This document shows positions 1 to 9,073 of a DNA stretch of 64,000 nt, piece by piece; the stretch's first letter is position 1, and each line of letters opens with the position of its first letter. Source of the stretch: Burkholderia sp. WSM2232 (GTDB taxonomy: Bacteria; Pseudomonadota; Gammaproteobacteria; Burkholderiales; Burkholderiaceae); assembly GCF_000472545.1 (NCBI RefSeq), contig NZ_AWZV01000029.1:23237-87236 (forward strand), in the 5' to 3' direction. The notes under the pieces are model-generated. The model saw only the letters and a program-made list of their open reading frames with translations, was not told where the DNA came from and ran no database searches. The position numbers were made by a program, and so were the translations under genes.

Positions 1-165
1 GTGTACTTTCATGTTACAGGCAATTTGGCGCCCGGCCGTTTTAATGATGCAAGCCGGGAGGCCGGCCATTCACCCCACCAGATACCACTCAACACCAGGC
101 CTTAACCGGCGCGTCACGTTCGCCCACCACAATGCGCCATCTTTCCCCCAGAGATGGAGTCTTGC

Positions 166-2124
166 ATGTTTGTGTCACGAAGCCGTTTCGCCCTGCGTGT
201 TGCAGCGCTGTCGAGTGCGATCGTTCTCACTGCCTGCGGCGGCAGCGACGACGTCGTATCGACGAATCAGACCATCGCGGCCGTGCCGGCACCGCCGGCA
301 GACCCCGGCTTCGTCGATAGCGCGCCAGTGCCGAGCGTGCCGGCTTTCGTCGACAACATCGCGACCAACCAGCGCGGCGACGCGCGCTACGCGACCCTGT
401 CGACCAACGCTGCCGTGCGTGTGGTGAGCCGCTTCCTCGACCTATGGCAGCCGTCGACGATGCTGGTGGACGCCGGCGTGAGCGCGCCGGCAAACGGCGC
501 GTTTCCCGCCGTCGTGGCGTCGGCCTGTTCGGGCCTGCCCGCGAGCGGCACGCCGTGCGGCACTATTGTCAACAGCACCGTGCTGGCGGCCAACGTTCAG
601 TACGTGGTCGACGCGACCACCGCCCGCACGCAACAGCAGGCCGACGCCGCGTATTTCGACGACCGGCGCGGCAAGGGCTACAGCGTGACCGACGGCATGG
701 GCCCGCTTACCGCCGCATGGCGCACTGCGGCGCAGCAAACGACGAGCATCACCAGTGTGCCGCCGGATGCCACGACCGTGCTGTACAACGACTCCGGCAA
801 CAACGTCGGCGTGGGCGGCAGTGCCAACGCGAGCTTCGGGAAGGTCGTCGATCTGCTCAACGAGATGGGCAACAACGCATCCACCGAACCGACGAAACGC
901 TTCTACAAGTACGCGCGGCCCTACCGCTGGAGCACGAGTGTCGTCGTGGCGCCGACGCTCGTGCCCGCCGAGAGTGCGACGCCCGCGACCGACGGCGGCT
1001 TCATCAGCGGCCATGAGGGCGAAGCGATGCGCGATGCGATGACGATGGCGTGGCTCGTTCCCGAGCGGTTCCAGGAAATGGTGAGTCGCGGTCTCGAACT
1101 GGGCGAGAACCGCATTCTCGCCGGGATGCACTCGCCACTCGACGTGATCGGCGGCCGCATGCTCGCGCTGGCCGTCAGTGCCGCCAACCTGACCACGTAT
1201 GCGAGCGACGCGCAGACCGCTTACGGTCAAGCCCACCAGACGCTGCAGCAGCTCACGGGAACGAGCGACGCGACGTTCGCCACCTTCGCTCATTTAGGCA
1301 CGGCAACGACCGACCGGTTCGCCGATTACACCGCGAACAAGGCGGCATTCCTGCGCCGCATGACGTTCGGCTTCGCTCCGATCGAATCGACCGATGCGCC
1401 GCCGGTCGTGCCGAAGGGCGCGGAGGTTCTGCTGCAGACCCGCTTTCCGTACCTGAGCGCCGACCAGCGGCGTGTGGTGCTGAAGACGACCGAAATGCCG
1501 TCGGGTTATCCGATGATGGACGACGCCGAGGGCTGGGGCCGCCTGAACCTGTTCGCCGCGGCGGACGGTTATGGCGCGTTCAACGGCAACGTGATCGTTT
1601 CGATGGATGCGTCGAAGGGCGGATTCAATGCAGCCGACCTGTGGCGCAATGACATTGCGGGTGCGGGCAAGCTGACGCTGCAAGGCACGGGCATGCTGAC
1701 ACTCGCGGGCAAGAACAGCTACACCGGCGGCACTCAGGTCAGCGGCGGCACGCTCGCGGCAGCATCGCCTACTGCGTTTGGCACCGGCGACGTGTATGTC
1801 GGCTCGGGCGGCAGCGTGAAAGTCGCGGCGAGCGCGCCCGTGACGATCGCAGCGCGCTACACGCAGCTCGATAACACGACGCTCGAGCTCGATATCGACG
1901 GCAACGGCGGCGGACGCCTGCGCGTGGGCGGCACGCTGAGCATCGCGGGCGGCACGCTGCACGTGAAGTTCGTGAATGGCTATGCGCCGAAGGTGGGGGA
2001 TACGATTGCGTTGATCGACGGTGCGGCGGGATCGGCGAAGTTCTCGGCGGTGACAGTCGACGGGTTTAAGGCGACGCCGGTTTATACGGGGACGGGGGTG
2101 GGGGTTAGGTTGGTGGGGGGATAG
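166..2124 (+). CDS. PAP2-family acid phosphatase lipoprotein with C-terminal autotransporter-type repeat
   Basis: Probable exported phosphatase. The N-terminus is a lipoprotein signal (lipobox LTAC, Cys24 if translation starts at 166), so the protein should be anchored on the periplasmic or outer face. All three parts of the PAP2 / class A acid phosphatase signature are visible: KX6RP with K244 and R251-P252, SGH at 281-283, and RX5HX3D with R316, H322 and D326. After about residue 500 comes a glycine-rich segment with LTLAGKNSYTGGTQVSGGTL, typical of autotransporter-associated beta-strand repeats, but no beta-barrel follows. I chose ATG 166 because GGAG lies 7 bases upstream; an ATG at 154 is in frame but lacks a good ribosome site. 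The substrate cannot be told from sequence. Confidence 0.85.
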   Translation: MFVSRSRFALRVAALSSAIVLTACGGSDDVVSTNQTIAAVPAPPADPGFVDSAPVPSVPAFVDNIATNQRGDARYATLSTNAAVRVVSRFLDLWQPSTMLVDAGVSAPANGAFPAVVASACSGLPASGTPCGTIVNSTVLAANVQYVVDATTARTQQQADAAYFDDRRGKGYSVTDGMGPLTAAWRTAAQQTTSITSVPPDATTVLYNDSGNNVGVGGSANASFGKVVDLLNEMGNNASTEPTKRFYKYARPYRWSTSVVVAPTLVPAESATPATDGGFISGHEGEAMRDAMTMAWLVPERFQEMVSRGLELGENRILAGMHSPLDVIGGRMLALAVSAANLTTYASDAQTAYGQAHQTLQQLTGTSDATFATFAHLGTATTDRFADYTANKAAFLRRMTFGFAPIESTDAPPVVPKGAEVLLQTRFPYLSADQRRVVLKTTEMPSGYPMMDDAEGWGRLNLFAAADGYGAFNGNVIVSMDASKGGFNAADLWRNDIAGAGKLTLQGTGMLTLAGKNSYTGGTQVSGGTLAAASPTAFGTGDVYVGSGGSVKVAASAPVTIAARYTQLDNTTLELDIDGNGGGRLRVGGTLSIAGGTLHVKFVNGYAPKVGDTIALIDGAAGSAKFSAVTVDGFKATPVYTGTGVGVRLVGG

Positions 2125-2229
2125 TGACGGCGGGGTTGAGCGTTTCCGGGTCCCCCGATGGCAGCGCCGTTTCACAGATAGTGCCGATGTAAAAATGGCC
2201 CACCGAAGGAGCGTTCCGGCTGGGCCGTT

Positions 2230-2580
2230 GATGTCCGCGCGCTCGTCGGCCGCCCGGAAGTCGAGGCCGTCGAACCTGAACTCGAAGCCAACGACGTCGC
2301 CGCCATGCCGAGCTGGCGCAACGAGGGCCGCCGGGAATTGTGGGGATGCATCGGTAACATCACCCGCGGTCCCCGCGAGACCTCGAAGCGCCCGCCTGGG
2401 TAGGAGATGCGCCCGTTCAACTGCGCTACCCGCGACGAGGCTCTCGCCGCTGCCGCACATGGCGCGAAGCTCATCAACAGTAACGCCAGAGACGACAAGC
2501 CCGGCCGAAGCCGGGTTTGTCGTCTCGCTCGCTGTCCGGGCAATAACCGGCGCAAGCCTATCCTGCATTTTGCGCACGGA
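2230..2580 (+). repeat. Degenerate copy A of a repeat shared with 9072-9375
   Basis: This stretch aligns by eye with 9072-9375: a remnant of a 70-codon gene followed by a long hairpin and the tail reading CCGGGCAATAACCGGCGCAA. Here the small gene is dead. Its frame is lost at the start, it contains about 35 extra bases near 2390-2425, and a TAG ends it near 2403. It lies directly downstream of the minus-strand immunity gene that ends at 2558, just as the other copy lies downstream of cdiI. I infer a mobile or recombining cassette end. Confidence 0.7.
2491..2524 (-). terminator. Strong hairpin A, probable terminator after the immunity gene
   Basis: Two 15-base arms (2491-2505 and 2510-2524) with one G-T wobble enclose CGAA, which reads TTCG on the minus strand, a very stable tetraloop. 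There is no clear T-run, so termination is an inference. Related hairpins occur at 7040-7057 and 9298-9329. Confidence 0.55.
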
Positions 2581-2929
2581 ACGCTTTGAGCTTCTCGACT
2601 GCCCGCTCGAATGTCTTCTTTGCCTCCGGGTCGCCATCGTGAAAGCGATCCCAGAATTTGCCTCCAAATTCCTTAGGCTCTACGCGATAGGAGCCACAAC
2701 CGAAATCAGAGAAACACCAACCGCCAGGGATAGCGGGGTCGACAACATCGAAGCAGTGAAGCTCCACCAAGACAGGGGTCCTATCAGAGTCGCGCTGAAC
2801 GGTGATCATTGTTGGCCGACCTTCCGGCTGGAAGCGAACACCAAGAACCAGGTACGTATCTCCCAAGGTAAAGCTGGGATCGCTTCCGTGCCCTTTGTAG
2901 GGCCGCGCCCTTGAATATTGCGCCTTCAT
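2558..2929 (-). CDS. Probable CDI immunity protein paired with the truncated toxin tip
   Basis: A 123-residue cytoplasmic-looking protein with no signal peptide or membrane segment. Its ATG overlaps the stop of the toxin-tip reading frame upstream as ATGA, the usual coupling of a toxin and its immunity gene. The C-terminal half contains GGWCF and FWDRFHDGDPEA, which resembles a family of small immunity proteins I recognise by style but cannot name. The toxin partner survives only as about 100 codons, so this gene may persist because it protects against neighbours that still carry the toxin. Some of its last bases fall inside the repeat copy at 2230-2580. Confidence 0.6.
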   Translation of the reverse strand: MKAQYSRARPYKGHGSDPSFTLGDTYLVLGVRFQPEGRPTMITVQRDSDRTPVLVELHCFDVVDPAIPGGWCFSDFGCGSYRVEPKEFGGKFWDRFHDGDPEAKKTFERAVEKLKAFRAQNAG

Positions 2930-3228
2930 GGTCTAACCACGTCTTTCACCTTAAAGTCAGAAGTGACGTAATCAATCTTGCCCGTTACCGAGTTCATGTA
3001 GTAGTGAATCTGCATCGATTGCCCATTGGGCATGGTTACAGATTGCGTCGTGAATTTGCCCCAATCAGCAATGTTTGACCCATCGCTCGTAAGCTCGCTC
3101 ACGACAGCAGGGTTATTGATCTTGCCGCCAGCAAGAGCAGTCGGGTCAGAGTTTTGGACCGCTTGTTGCGTAAGCCGACCGCTGGCGTCAAGGATACCCG
3201 CTTGTTGAAAACTCAGTTGGGTACGCAG
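2926..3228 (-). pseudogene. Truncated CdiA toxin tip (C-terminal remnant)
   Basis: An open frame of 100 codons with no start codon; a TAA stands immediately upstream at 3229-3231. It reads QLSFQQAGILDASGRLTQQA, then NNPAVVSELTSDGSNIADW, then SMQIHYYMNSVTGKIDY before the stop. This composition is typical of toxin tips at the ends of filamentous hemagglutinins and related polymorphic toxins. It lacks a secretion domain and a pretoxin motif, so it cannot be delivered on its own. The stop overlaps the start of the immunity gene. I read it as the stump of a displaced CdiA-CT. Confidence 0.6.
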
Positions 3229-3334
3229 TTACGTTGCGGTCATCATATCCGCCGCGCTCCCAGCCGTCGCCGCCGTGTTTGTGGCTACAAATCACCCATG
3301 CGGGCAATAGCAAATCCTCAGTCACGGGCAGAGG

Positions 3335-3868
3335 TCACTTGGTCGATCCGACGAGGCGCAAAGCTTCCGTCTCGGCCCAAAAGTCATGTGGGAACATGGT
3401 GTCCGCTGGAATACCCACGCTCGACGCCAGTTCGGCCATCTCAATTGAGTATTCCCCATGTATGTGCCATTTGCCTGATTGCGGAAAGATGAGGTACGAG
3501 TTGGTATTCGAAACGGCGAACGTTTCCCGCTGGACCTTTCCCGGCTCCTCGTTAAGGGCAGCAATATATTCCGGCTCGGTCATGTGCGTGTCGAGTTGGA
3601 CCAGTGGGTATACGCCAAACCTTTCCACAAATAACGAAGTTCTCGCTTGCTCAAGATCGTAGAAATAGATCGACGTATCTCCACTCAGGCGCGCCAATTC
3701 AATGACGTACGCCCAGAACCCGTTTACGAGGAACTCCAGCCAGTCGAAGTATCGTAGGGACGTGTCAGGCGAAGCTTGACCGAGCTGCCAAGAGTTCAGG
3801 CTTGTCACTCGCCCCACTAGGCGCTGGTACAACTCAGCATCCGAAACGTATCCCATATCACTGTCCAT
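3335..3868 (-). CDS. Probable CDI immunity protein of the orphan CdiA-CT module
   Basis: 177 residues, acidic and soluble, with no signal peptide. Its start lies 11 bases inside the 3' end of the orphan CdiA fragment, the expected toxin-immunity overlap. It contains WLEFLVNGFWAYVIELARL and a late HIHGEYSIEMAEL segment. I do not recognise the family. The role as immunity protein is inferred from position and overlap. It is followed by about 100 bases without a gene before the next toxin remnant. Confidence 0.6.
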   Translation of the reverse strand: MDSDMGYVSDAELYQRLVGRVTSLNSWQLGQASPDTSLRYFDWLEFLVNGFWAYVIELARLSGDTSIYFYDLEQARTSLFVERFGVYPLVQLDTHMTEPEYIAALNEEPGKVQRETFAVSNTNSYLIFPQSGKWHIHGEYSIEMAELASSVGIPADTMFPHDFWAETEALRLVGSTK

Positions 3869-6596
3869 TCAATCGAATCTTGCTGACAAGAATTCCGTTG
3901 ACCCGATAATCAACAGAAGGTCCACCTGTCGAACTGGCGTTGTTACGAACCGAATATTGGATGGCTCCGTTCGTGTAGACGGTTACATCATTCGCGCCGC
4001 CCTTCGGGGTCGCAGTAAATCCACCATTCAAGAGACTCTGCTCGAACTGGTCCCGAGTAGGGTCGACGGCAGAGTTCGGAATGCTCCTGCCAATTGTAGT
4101 GTTCGCCCACCCGACATTGGAACCATCTGCCGCCGTGTTTGTAGCGCTATTTGCGCCCCCCTTCGTCGTGCCATCGTTCGCACTAGTGGTTGACCCGCCG
4201 CCGGTCCCACTATCGCTCCCACTACCGGTAGAAAAGATGGCGCCAATGTTGGGCAAGGAAAACGACGTCGGTACCGGCACGATCACGAACGTACAGCCAG
4301 CGTATGGCACGCAGACGGGAATAGGCATCCCGGCCAAGGTAAAGCCGCTGACGTGTTGTCCCTGCGAGCCGCCGCTTAGGTCATCATCGTTGTTGCTTGG
4401 GCTATCCGGTAACTGCGGCAAGTTGTTCCCGGAATCGTCCTTCGAACTGCCGGTTGCACTCGTGACATAGCCGATTGCAGCGATCTTCGCGGGCGCAGGC
4501 AACATTGCACTACAAAAAGAACTCTGCAGACAAGCTTTGAGGATGTCAGCCGTATGTATCTCAGAGTTGTTAGTCGCTTCGTTTTCAGCCCACGTCGCTC
4601 CTGCTTGCGCATCGCCGCCTGCGAGGCCAGCGGCAACGCCGCCCGTCAGTACGGACAGTGCGGTCACGACCGCCGCCTGGCCATCGGTGAGCGGCGCGCC
4701 TGTCGGACTCATAGCCATGATCGCAAGCGGCGACAATATTGCACTAGTCGCCGCTCCGATGGCGCCACCCGTACATCCGGTGCCACTTAGCGAACTGGCA
4801 GCACAGCCCAGCACCGCATGTTCCAGTATGTTCTCGATTGAAAGAGGGCTTGTGCCATCGCCGATAGCATAGGCGCCCGACGCTGCCATCTCCTGAATCA
4901 GCGAGTTCTGGAATGCGCCAAGCAGGCTGCCTCCCTCAATCGCTGTACGCACGCCAGCGGAAATCCCGGCCTCGGCCAGCATCGCCAGAGCACGCGTTTC
5001 CAAGGTTGACGCGGTCGATGCAGCCGCCTGATTCACAGTGGTGCCGATCGACGGATTGACACCGGCCAGGCTGGCAAGAGAGCTAGTCGGACCTCCGACC
5101 GTTAGGGGTGCTGTGGTGAAATCGAATCCAGTGTCCGAGTTGTAAGTAATGCCGTTCGTCAGTCCTGCCGTGATACCTGCGACGGCAGCCGCTTCGAATG
5201 CGCTGCCCCAATCCAGGCTTCCGTTCACTGTCAGTTGTGAGGCAATGCTCGAGGTGAACCCGGCGAGAGCCGCCGACAGCGCGATGTTGCCCAGTCCTGC
5301 CGTCGTCGCTACCGTAGCCGCCGAGGTCGCCGTTGCAGCGGTTGCCGTTGTGCCTGCTGCAAACGTGCTACCGGCCGTCGTGCCAAGGGTCGCCCCGATG
5401 GCGCCACTCGCTGCGCCGGCGGTCATGATCGACACGACGACAGCGAAAGCCATTCCAACAATCTCCGCAGCACCAAACCCGCCCATCGCGGTGAAGCTCG
5501 TATCGAGGTGGTCGGTCACTCTCGTCTGCGTGAAATTGGTCCCGAGTTGTTGCTGCAAACTGGAGAGCAACTGCTGCGTACCGGTCTCATCAACCGTTGC
5601 GTTGTTACCCAGCAACTGCAACGCCCCACCAATCTGGTTGAGCGTCTGCACGTTCAGATTCATGTCAGCCGCGCTCATGAAGCCGCCAGGCTGGACTTTA
5701 GTACCACTGGTCTTTTCGTAGCCGGTCGCCGCGATGTACTGCCAGATATCCCCTACATTGACCTGATTCGCCTGGTTGGTCAGCGTGCCGGTATTGACCG
5801 TCAGCGTATTCGACGCTGCAATGTTGCCCGTGTTGAGAATGCTTCCTTGCCCGTTCTCGTTGAAGTTGAGCGTGACATCCTGGCCGGTGATGTTGCCGCC
5901 CGCCGACATCGCGTTCCAGTTCCGCGGCAGATAGACCTGAGGCATGAGCGCGCTAACAGTCGGGCAAGCGACTACGCCGGTGGACAGGCAACTCGGATCG
6001 GGCACAGATTGCTGGACGTACCACAACATCGGTTCGGAAAGCGCACTGATCTGCGTTTGTGACAACGCTTCCCCAAGCTGAAGATTGTTTTGCTTCGCAT
6101 AGTCGATCGCGTTTTCATACAGGATGGCCTTTTCCTGCTCAGTGACTGACAGGTTGCGTTTGCTGTCGTAAGACAGCCCGCTAACAAAGCTGGCTTGGCC
6201 CGTCTGCTGCAGCGCTGCCTGCTGCAGCATCAGGTCTTCTGCCTGAGGGTCGTAGTAAAACAGCGTTGACGATGGCTGCAGGCTGGATGGCAGATTCGTC
6301 AGCAGGGCTTGCGGTCCCACCGCTCCGATCGCGGAGCCATCCAGCGAACCGGTAATGTATGAGGCCTTGCCCGCTACGGGCGTGGGTAGCGCCCCGCCGA
6401 CGGAACGCGGCGTTGACAAGTTCAGCCCAGGCAACTGCACCTGGCTCAACGATATGACTTGCGATGGCGCATTGACCCGTGGCGTATAGGTGTTCGCCGT
6501 AGTAATGCCGTTAATGAGCTTCTGCCCTGTCAAAGAGACGTACGTGCCGATTACGTTCCCAACGTTCCGAATTTCTCCAGTCGAGGTGATCGACAA
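3858..6596 (-). CDS. Orphan CdiA C-terminal fragment with its own toxin tip
   Basis: A 912-residue reading frame that duplicates the 3' part of cdiA (about 12,085 down to 10,250), beginning at the segment RNVGNVIGT. It has no signal peptide or TPS domain, and its only start is a TTG, so it is probably silent unless recombined into cdiA. Order: hemagglutinin C-terminal region, hydrophobic glycine/alanine-rich pretoxin region with GCAASSLSGTGCTGGAIG, then the VENN-like motif WAENEATNNSE. After that comes a different tip of about 240 residues: a proline/serine-rich linker, then a compact end with QYSVRNNASSTGGPSVDY and VSKIRLNGQ. The toxin activity is unknown. Homology to cdiA continues upstream to about 6740, past a TAG where cdiA has a Trp codon. 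Confidence 0.75.
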   Translation of the reverse strand: MSITSTGEIRNVGNVIGTYVSLTGQKLINGITTANTYTPRVNAPSQVISLSQVQLPGLNLSTPRSVGGALPTPVAGKASYITGSLDGSAIGAVGPQALLTNLPSSLQPSSTLFYYDPQAEDLMLQQAALQQTGQASFVSGLSYDSKRNLSVTEQEKAILYENAIDYAKQNNLQLGEALSQTQISALSEPMLWYVQQSVPDPSCLSTGVVACPTVSALMPQVYLPRNWNAMSAGGNITGQDVTLNFNENGQGSILNTGNIAASNTLTVNTGTLTNQANQVNVGDIWQYIAATGYEKTSGTKVQPGGFMSAADMNLNVQTLNQIGGALQLLGNNATVDETGTQQLLSSLQQQLGTNFTQTRVTDHLDTSFTAMGGFGAAEIVGMAFAVVVSIMTAGAASGAIGATLGTTAGSTFAAGTTATAATATSAATVATTAGLGNIALSAALAGFTSSIASQLTVNGSLDWGSAFEAAAVAGITAGLTNGITYNSDTGFDFTTAPLTVGGPTSSLASLAGVNPSIGTTVNQAAASTASTLETRALAMLAEAGISAGVRTAIEGGSLLGAFQNSLIQEMAASGAYAIGDGTSPLSIENILEHAVLGCAASSLSGTGCTGGAIGAATSAILSPLAIMAMSPTGAPLTDGQAAVVTALSVLTGGVAAGLAGGDAQAGATWAENEATNNSEIHTADILKACLQSSFCSAMLPAPAKIAAIGYVTSATGSSKDDSGNNLPQLPDSPSNNDDDLSGGSQGQHVSGFTLAGMPIPVCVPYAGCTFVIVPVPTSFSLPNIGAIFSTGSGSDSGTGGGSTTSANDGTTKGGANSATNTAADGSNVGWANTTIGRSIPNSAVDPTRDQFEQSLLNGGFTATPKGGANDVTVYTNGAIQYSVRNNASSTGGPSVDYRVNGILVSKIRLNGQ

Positions 6597-6745
6597 GTTC
6601 GGCGCCTGGATCGTGGCGGCGATGTTGCCGACTGGCTGGGGCGGATCGACCGTCCCACCTGCTGTCGTGTACGCGCTGCCATAAAGCGTCGTGCACTCCG
6701 CCAGCGAGTCGCAGGCCTACACATCATAATGCTCGTCCGCATCCC

Positions 6746-7039
6746 CACAACGAGCATTCCGCGATTACCCCGGACCGGTGACGACCCTGCGTGGCGCGGC
6801 GACTCGGCCATTTGCACGGCATCGCCACCGCCACACACCGGGACACAAACCCTGATCCAGCCACCCGATTAGATTCAGAGCGCGATGCAGACTTCGAAGC
6901 ACATGCACCTCAACGAGGACGTGCGCCGCGAAGTCGCAAAGAGGCTTTTTTAGCACCGTACGATAAACACTCGACCCGACGACGAATTGCGCAAATCGGG
7001 CAACAACATCACGACGCTCCACGACGCCGCAAACGACAA
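6746..7039. other. Gap between the orphan module and the Imm8-like gene
   Basis: No convincing gene on either strand. The cdiA homology of the neighbouring orphan fades out near 6740. Toward 7040 the sequence merges into a third, truncated copy of the hairpin found after the other immunity genes. Open frames here are short and have no ribosome sites. Confidence 0.5.
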
Positions 7040-7057
7040 ACCCGGCCGAAGCCGGGT
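7040..7057 (-). terminator. Truncated hairpin C
   Basis: ACCCGGC, CGAA, GCCGGGT form a 7-bp stem whose loop reads TTCG on the minus strand. The upstream flank (CGACAA) matches the longer hairpins at 2491 and 9298, but the downstream arm breaks off at CAG. It lies just downstream of the Imm8-like gene. Confidence 0.5.
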
Positions 7058-7084
7058 CAGGTCATCGAGATCGAAGCTGATAGT

Positions 7085-7441
7085 TCAAGGTTGATAGTCC
7101 TCAAATTCCCAACCGCCGATTCGACTCAGCTTCAACGCCAAGCCATGCCAATGGTCCGCCGCGCAACTTTCCACATATCGGCTTATGGCCGACTCGATTT
7201 CAGTTAAGTCGTACTCAAACACGATCAGCATATGGCGTCCCCACACGGCCTTACGATCCGAGTACTTGGCTTTAATCCAGTCTGGGGTGCAGACCATGAT
7301 CTGAAACAGGTCGGCACCCTTTTCGTTTTCCGGGCCAATTTGCAGTTCGACCAAGAAACCGAAGCAGGCTTCGTCTTCGGGCCAGTAGGTCCGTAGCTCA
7401 ACATCGGGGGAAGAAATGCCCTTTAGCTTGGCTCGCATCAT
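7085..7441 (-). CDS. Imm8-like immunity protein
   Basis: 118 residues, soluble. The sequence matches my knowledge of the Imm8 immunity family: an early SSPDV, a FGFLVELQIGPENEKGAD segment, MVCTPDW, GRHMLIVFEYD, and a C-terminal LSRIGGWEFEDYQP. It starts with ATGATG and overlaps the stop of the toxin tip as ATGA. It should neutralise that tip in the cytoplasm. The gene looks intact although its toxin partner carries a frameshift. Family assignment is from memory of the motif pattern, not a search. Confidence 0.75.
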   Translation of the reverse strand: MMRAKLKGISSPDVELRTYWPEDEACFGFLVELQIGPENEKGADLFQIMVCTPDWIKAKYSDRKAVWGRHMLIVFEYDLTEIESAISRYVESCAADHWHGLALKLSRIGGWEFEDYQP

Positions 7442-8305
7442 GGCCTCGTGATGTTCAAGTGACCATTATTCTGCCACGCCCCGCTTGGCACACTCCGCGA
7501 CTGGAAATTAGCTTGCACTCCGGTCGTAGCGTAGGAGCTATTGGGCTTCGGTGAAGGTGGACGATACTGCCGCAGGCCGTCCGCGCTGATCAGCGTACTT
7601 CCGTCTGTCTGGGACACTCGATAACCCGGACCAACCCAATCTTGCCCAAGCACGTTCGCATCTGCGGTCGACGCTTCGCCTAATGCAAAATTGCCTTTGC
7701 CAGTAGCCGCATCACGCAACATACCAATCCGTTCTCCCGCCGTCAGACCGCCACTGTTTGTGGCTCCTCCCAATCCCCCGATCGCAGACGAGCCGGTCAC
7801 ATAGGTCTCGCCATTTTTCCGTCTTGACCGTGCGCCCCTGACCCAAAGCCGCCGCTTCTTTCTGCTTCTGTGCCTTGATCGCGTCCTGCGCCTTTTCTTC
7901 TTCTGTTCGATGATCGCCCGTCGAGTTGTTCAGCGATTCGTTTGCCGCTGCTGTCGCCCCGCCCTGCGCGTTCTGGCCAGCAAGTCCCGCCGTTAAACCA
8001 CCCAGCAGCGTCGACGCGCCGACGATCAACGCACGTTGGTCGTTCGTCAGGTTGGCTGCGCCGCCCGCCTGCTCAACCAAGAACGGCGACACGATTGCGC
8101 TCGTGACCCCGCCAATGGCACCCCCCGCACAGCCAGTCCCCAGCGCAGCCGAGCTTGCACATCCCAGTGCCGCATATGGTTGCTCCGACGCGTCCCGCGT
8201 TCGCAACGCTCGCAATCCCAGACGCGACACGGCTTCGCCGGCACCACCGCCTGGATGCGCTCCTGCTATCCGGTTTTTGCCCCGACGTGGGTTTTCAGCC
8301 CACAC
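7438..8305 (-). pseudogene. Orphan CdiA pretoxin plus toxin tip, broken by a one-base frameshift
   Basis: The upstream frame (from about 8180) matches the cdiA pretoxin region: AALGCASSAALGTGCAGGAI, then the VENN-like AAANESLNNS and a charged KAQDAIKAQKQKE linker. It then runs out of frame. The downstream frame, to 7438, carries the tip with NVLGQDWVGPGYRVS, SADGLRQYRPPSPKPNS and NNGHLNITRP, a tip type I recall from many hemagglutinin-like toxins. The two frames join at a run of five A on the minus strand (7814-7818). With four A the protein would read through as TENGETYVTG. It has no secretion domain, so it is a displaced module. Cdi homology ends near 8180; the origin of 8180-8305 is unclear. 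Confidence 0.7.
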
Positions 8306-8693
8306 CCGAAGTCACTTAAAGAGCGATGCGCACCTGGCTGGTCTCCCCGCGCGCGATGAACGAACTTTAACCGCGCTGCGCTGGCAGGAATGTCAAGCTT
8401 TGCAAAGCGCCCAGACGGCTAACAGAACGGCGTACCCCGGCAGCCGTTTCTCCCGCTCAGGGAGAAACGCGGAAGCGCGCATGGCGTCGATTTCATCCAG
8501 CCGCTGTCGCCGGGTCTCCCCTCACCGGACGTAAAAAAGCCAGCCCCAGGGCTGGCTTCGCTTTAATCAGGAACACACCGATTTTGACCGGTCAAACTTT
8601 TCGCTTCAGTGCAGGATAGGCGCGCGCCGGTTTTTGTCCGGACACCTCCGTCTCACGCCCCTCGTGCGCTATGCTGGGCCGTCATCCTCTACG
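8306..8693. other. Stretch without a recognisable gene
   Basis: I see no supported gene here. It contains the minus-strand terminator at 8538-8557 and short open frames of unusual composition. It separates cassette copy B from the frameshifted toxin module and may be residue of an insertion. Confidence 0.4.
8538..8557 (-). terminator. Rho-independent terminator, minus strand
   Basis: AGCCAGCCC, a CA loop and GGGCTGGCT form a perfect 9-bp stem followed on the minus strand by TTTTTT. It would stop transcription coming from the cdi operon before it reaches the orphan modules. Confidence 0.7.
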
Positions 8694-9073
8694 ATGTGCC
8701 GCCTCGTGCTGATCCGTGAACAAGGCCCTACCGTCAAGCTGATTCGTGTCGAACGTGATGCCGCCTCGTCCCGCGCGCGCCAGAAGATCATCGGCTCATT
8801 CCGCCGCGACGACGGCCCCTCGCGAGCGCTGCGCGCGCAGCTCGCCGACGACGAACAGGCCGCCCTCGACCGCTGGCTCTCCGTCCAGCACGATCGCCAC
8901 GAACACGCCCTGCACCGGCACACGCTCGACACTGCACACGCCCGTCTCACCGAACTCGTCGCCGCGATCGACGCCGCCGCCGAACTCATTGCCCCGGCCG
9001 AGGCCGCCGCAATCTGGCGCGACCTCAGCAACGTGGCCATACCGATCGCCGCATCTGCGGCACCCTCCTGCTC

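Noticed and set aside
8306..8693. Insertion sequence end between cassette copy B and the frameshifted toxin module
   Set aside because: No terminal inverted repeats, target duplication or transposase motifs could be found.
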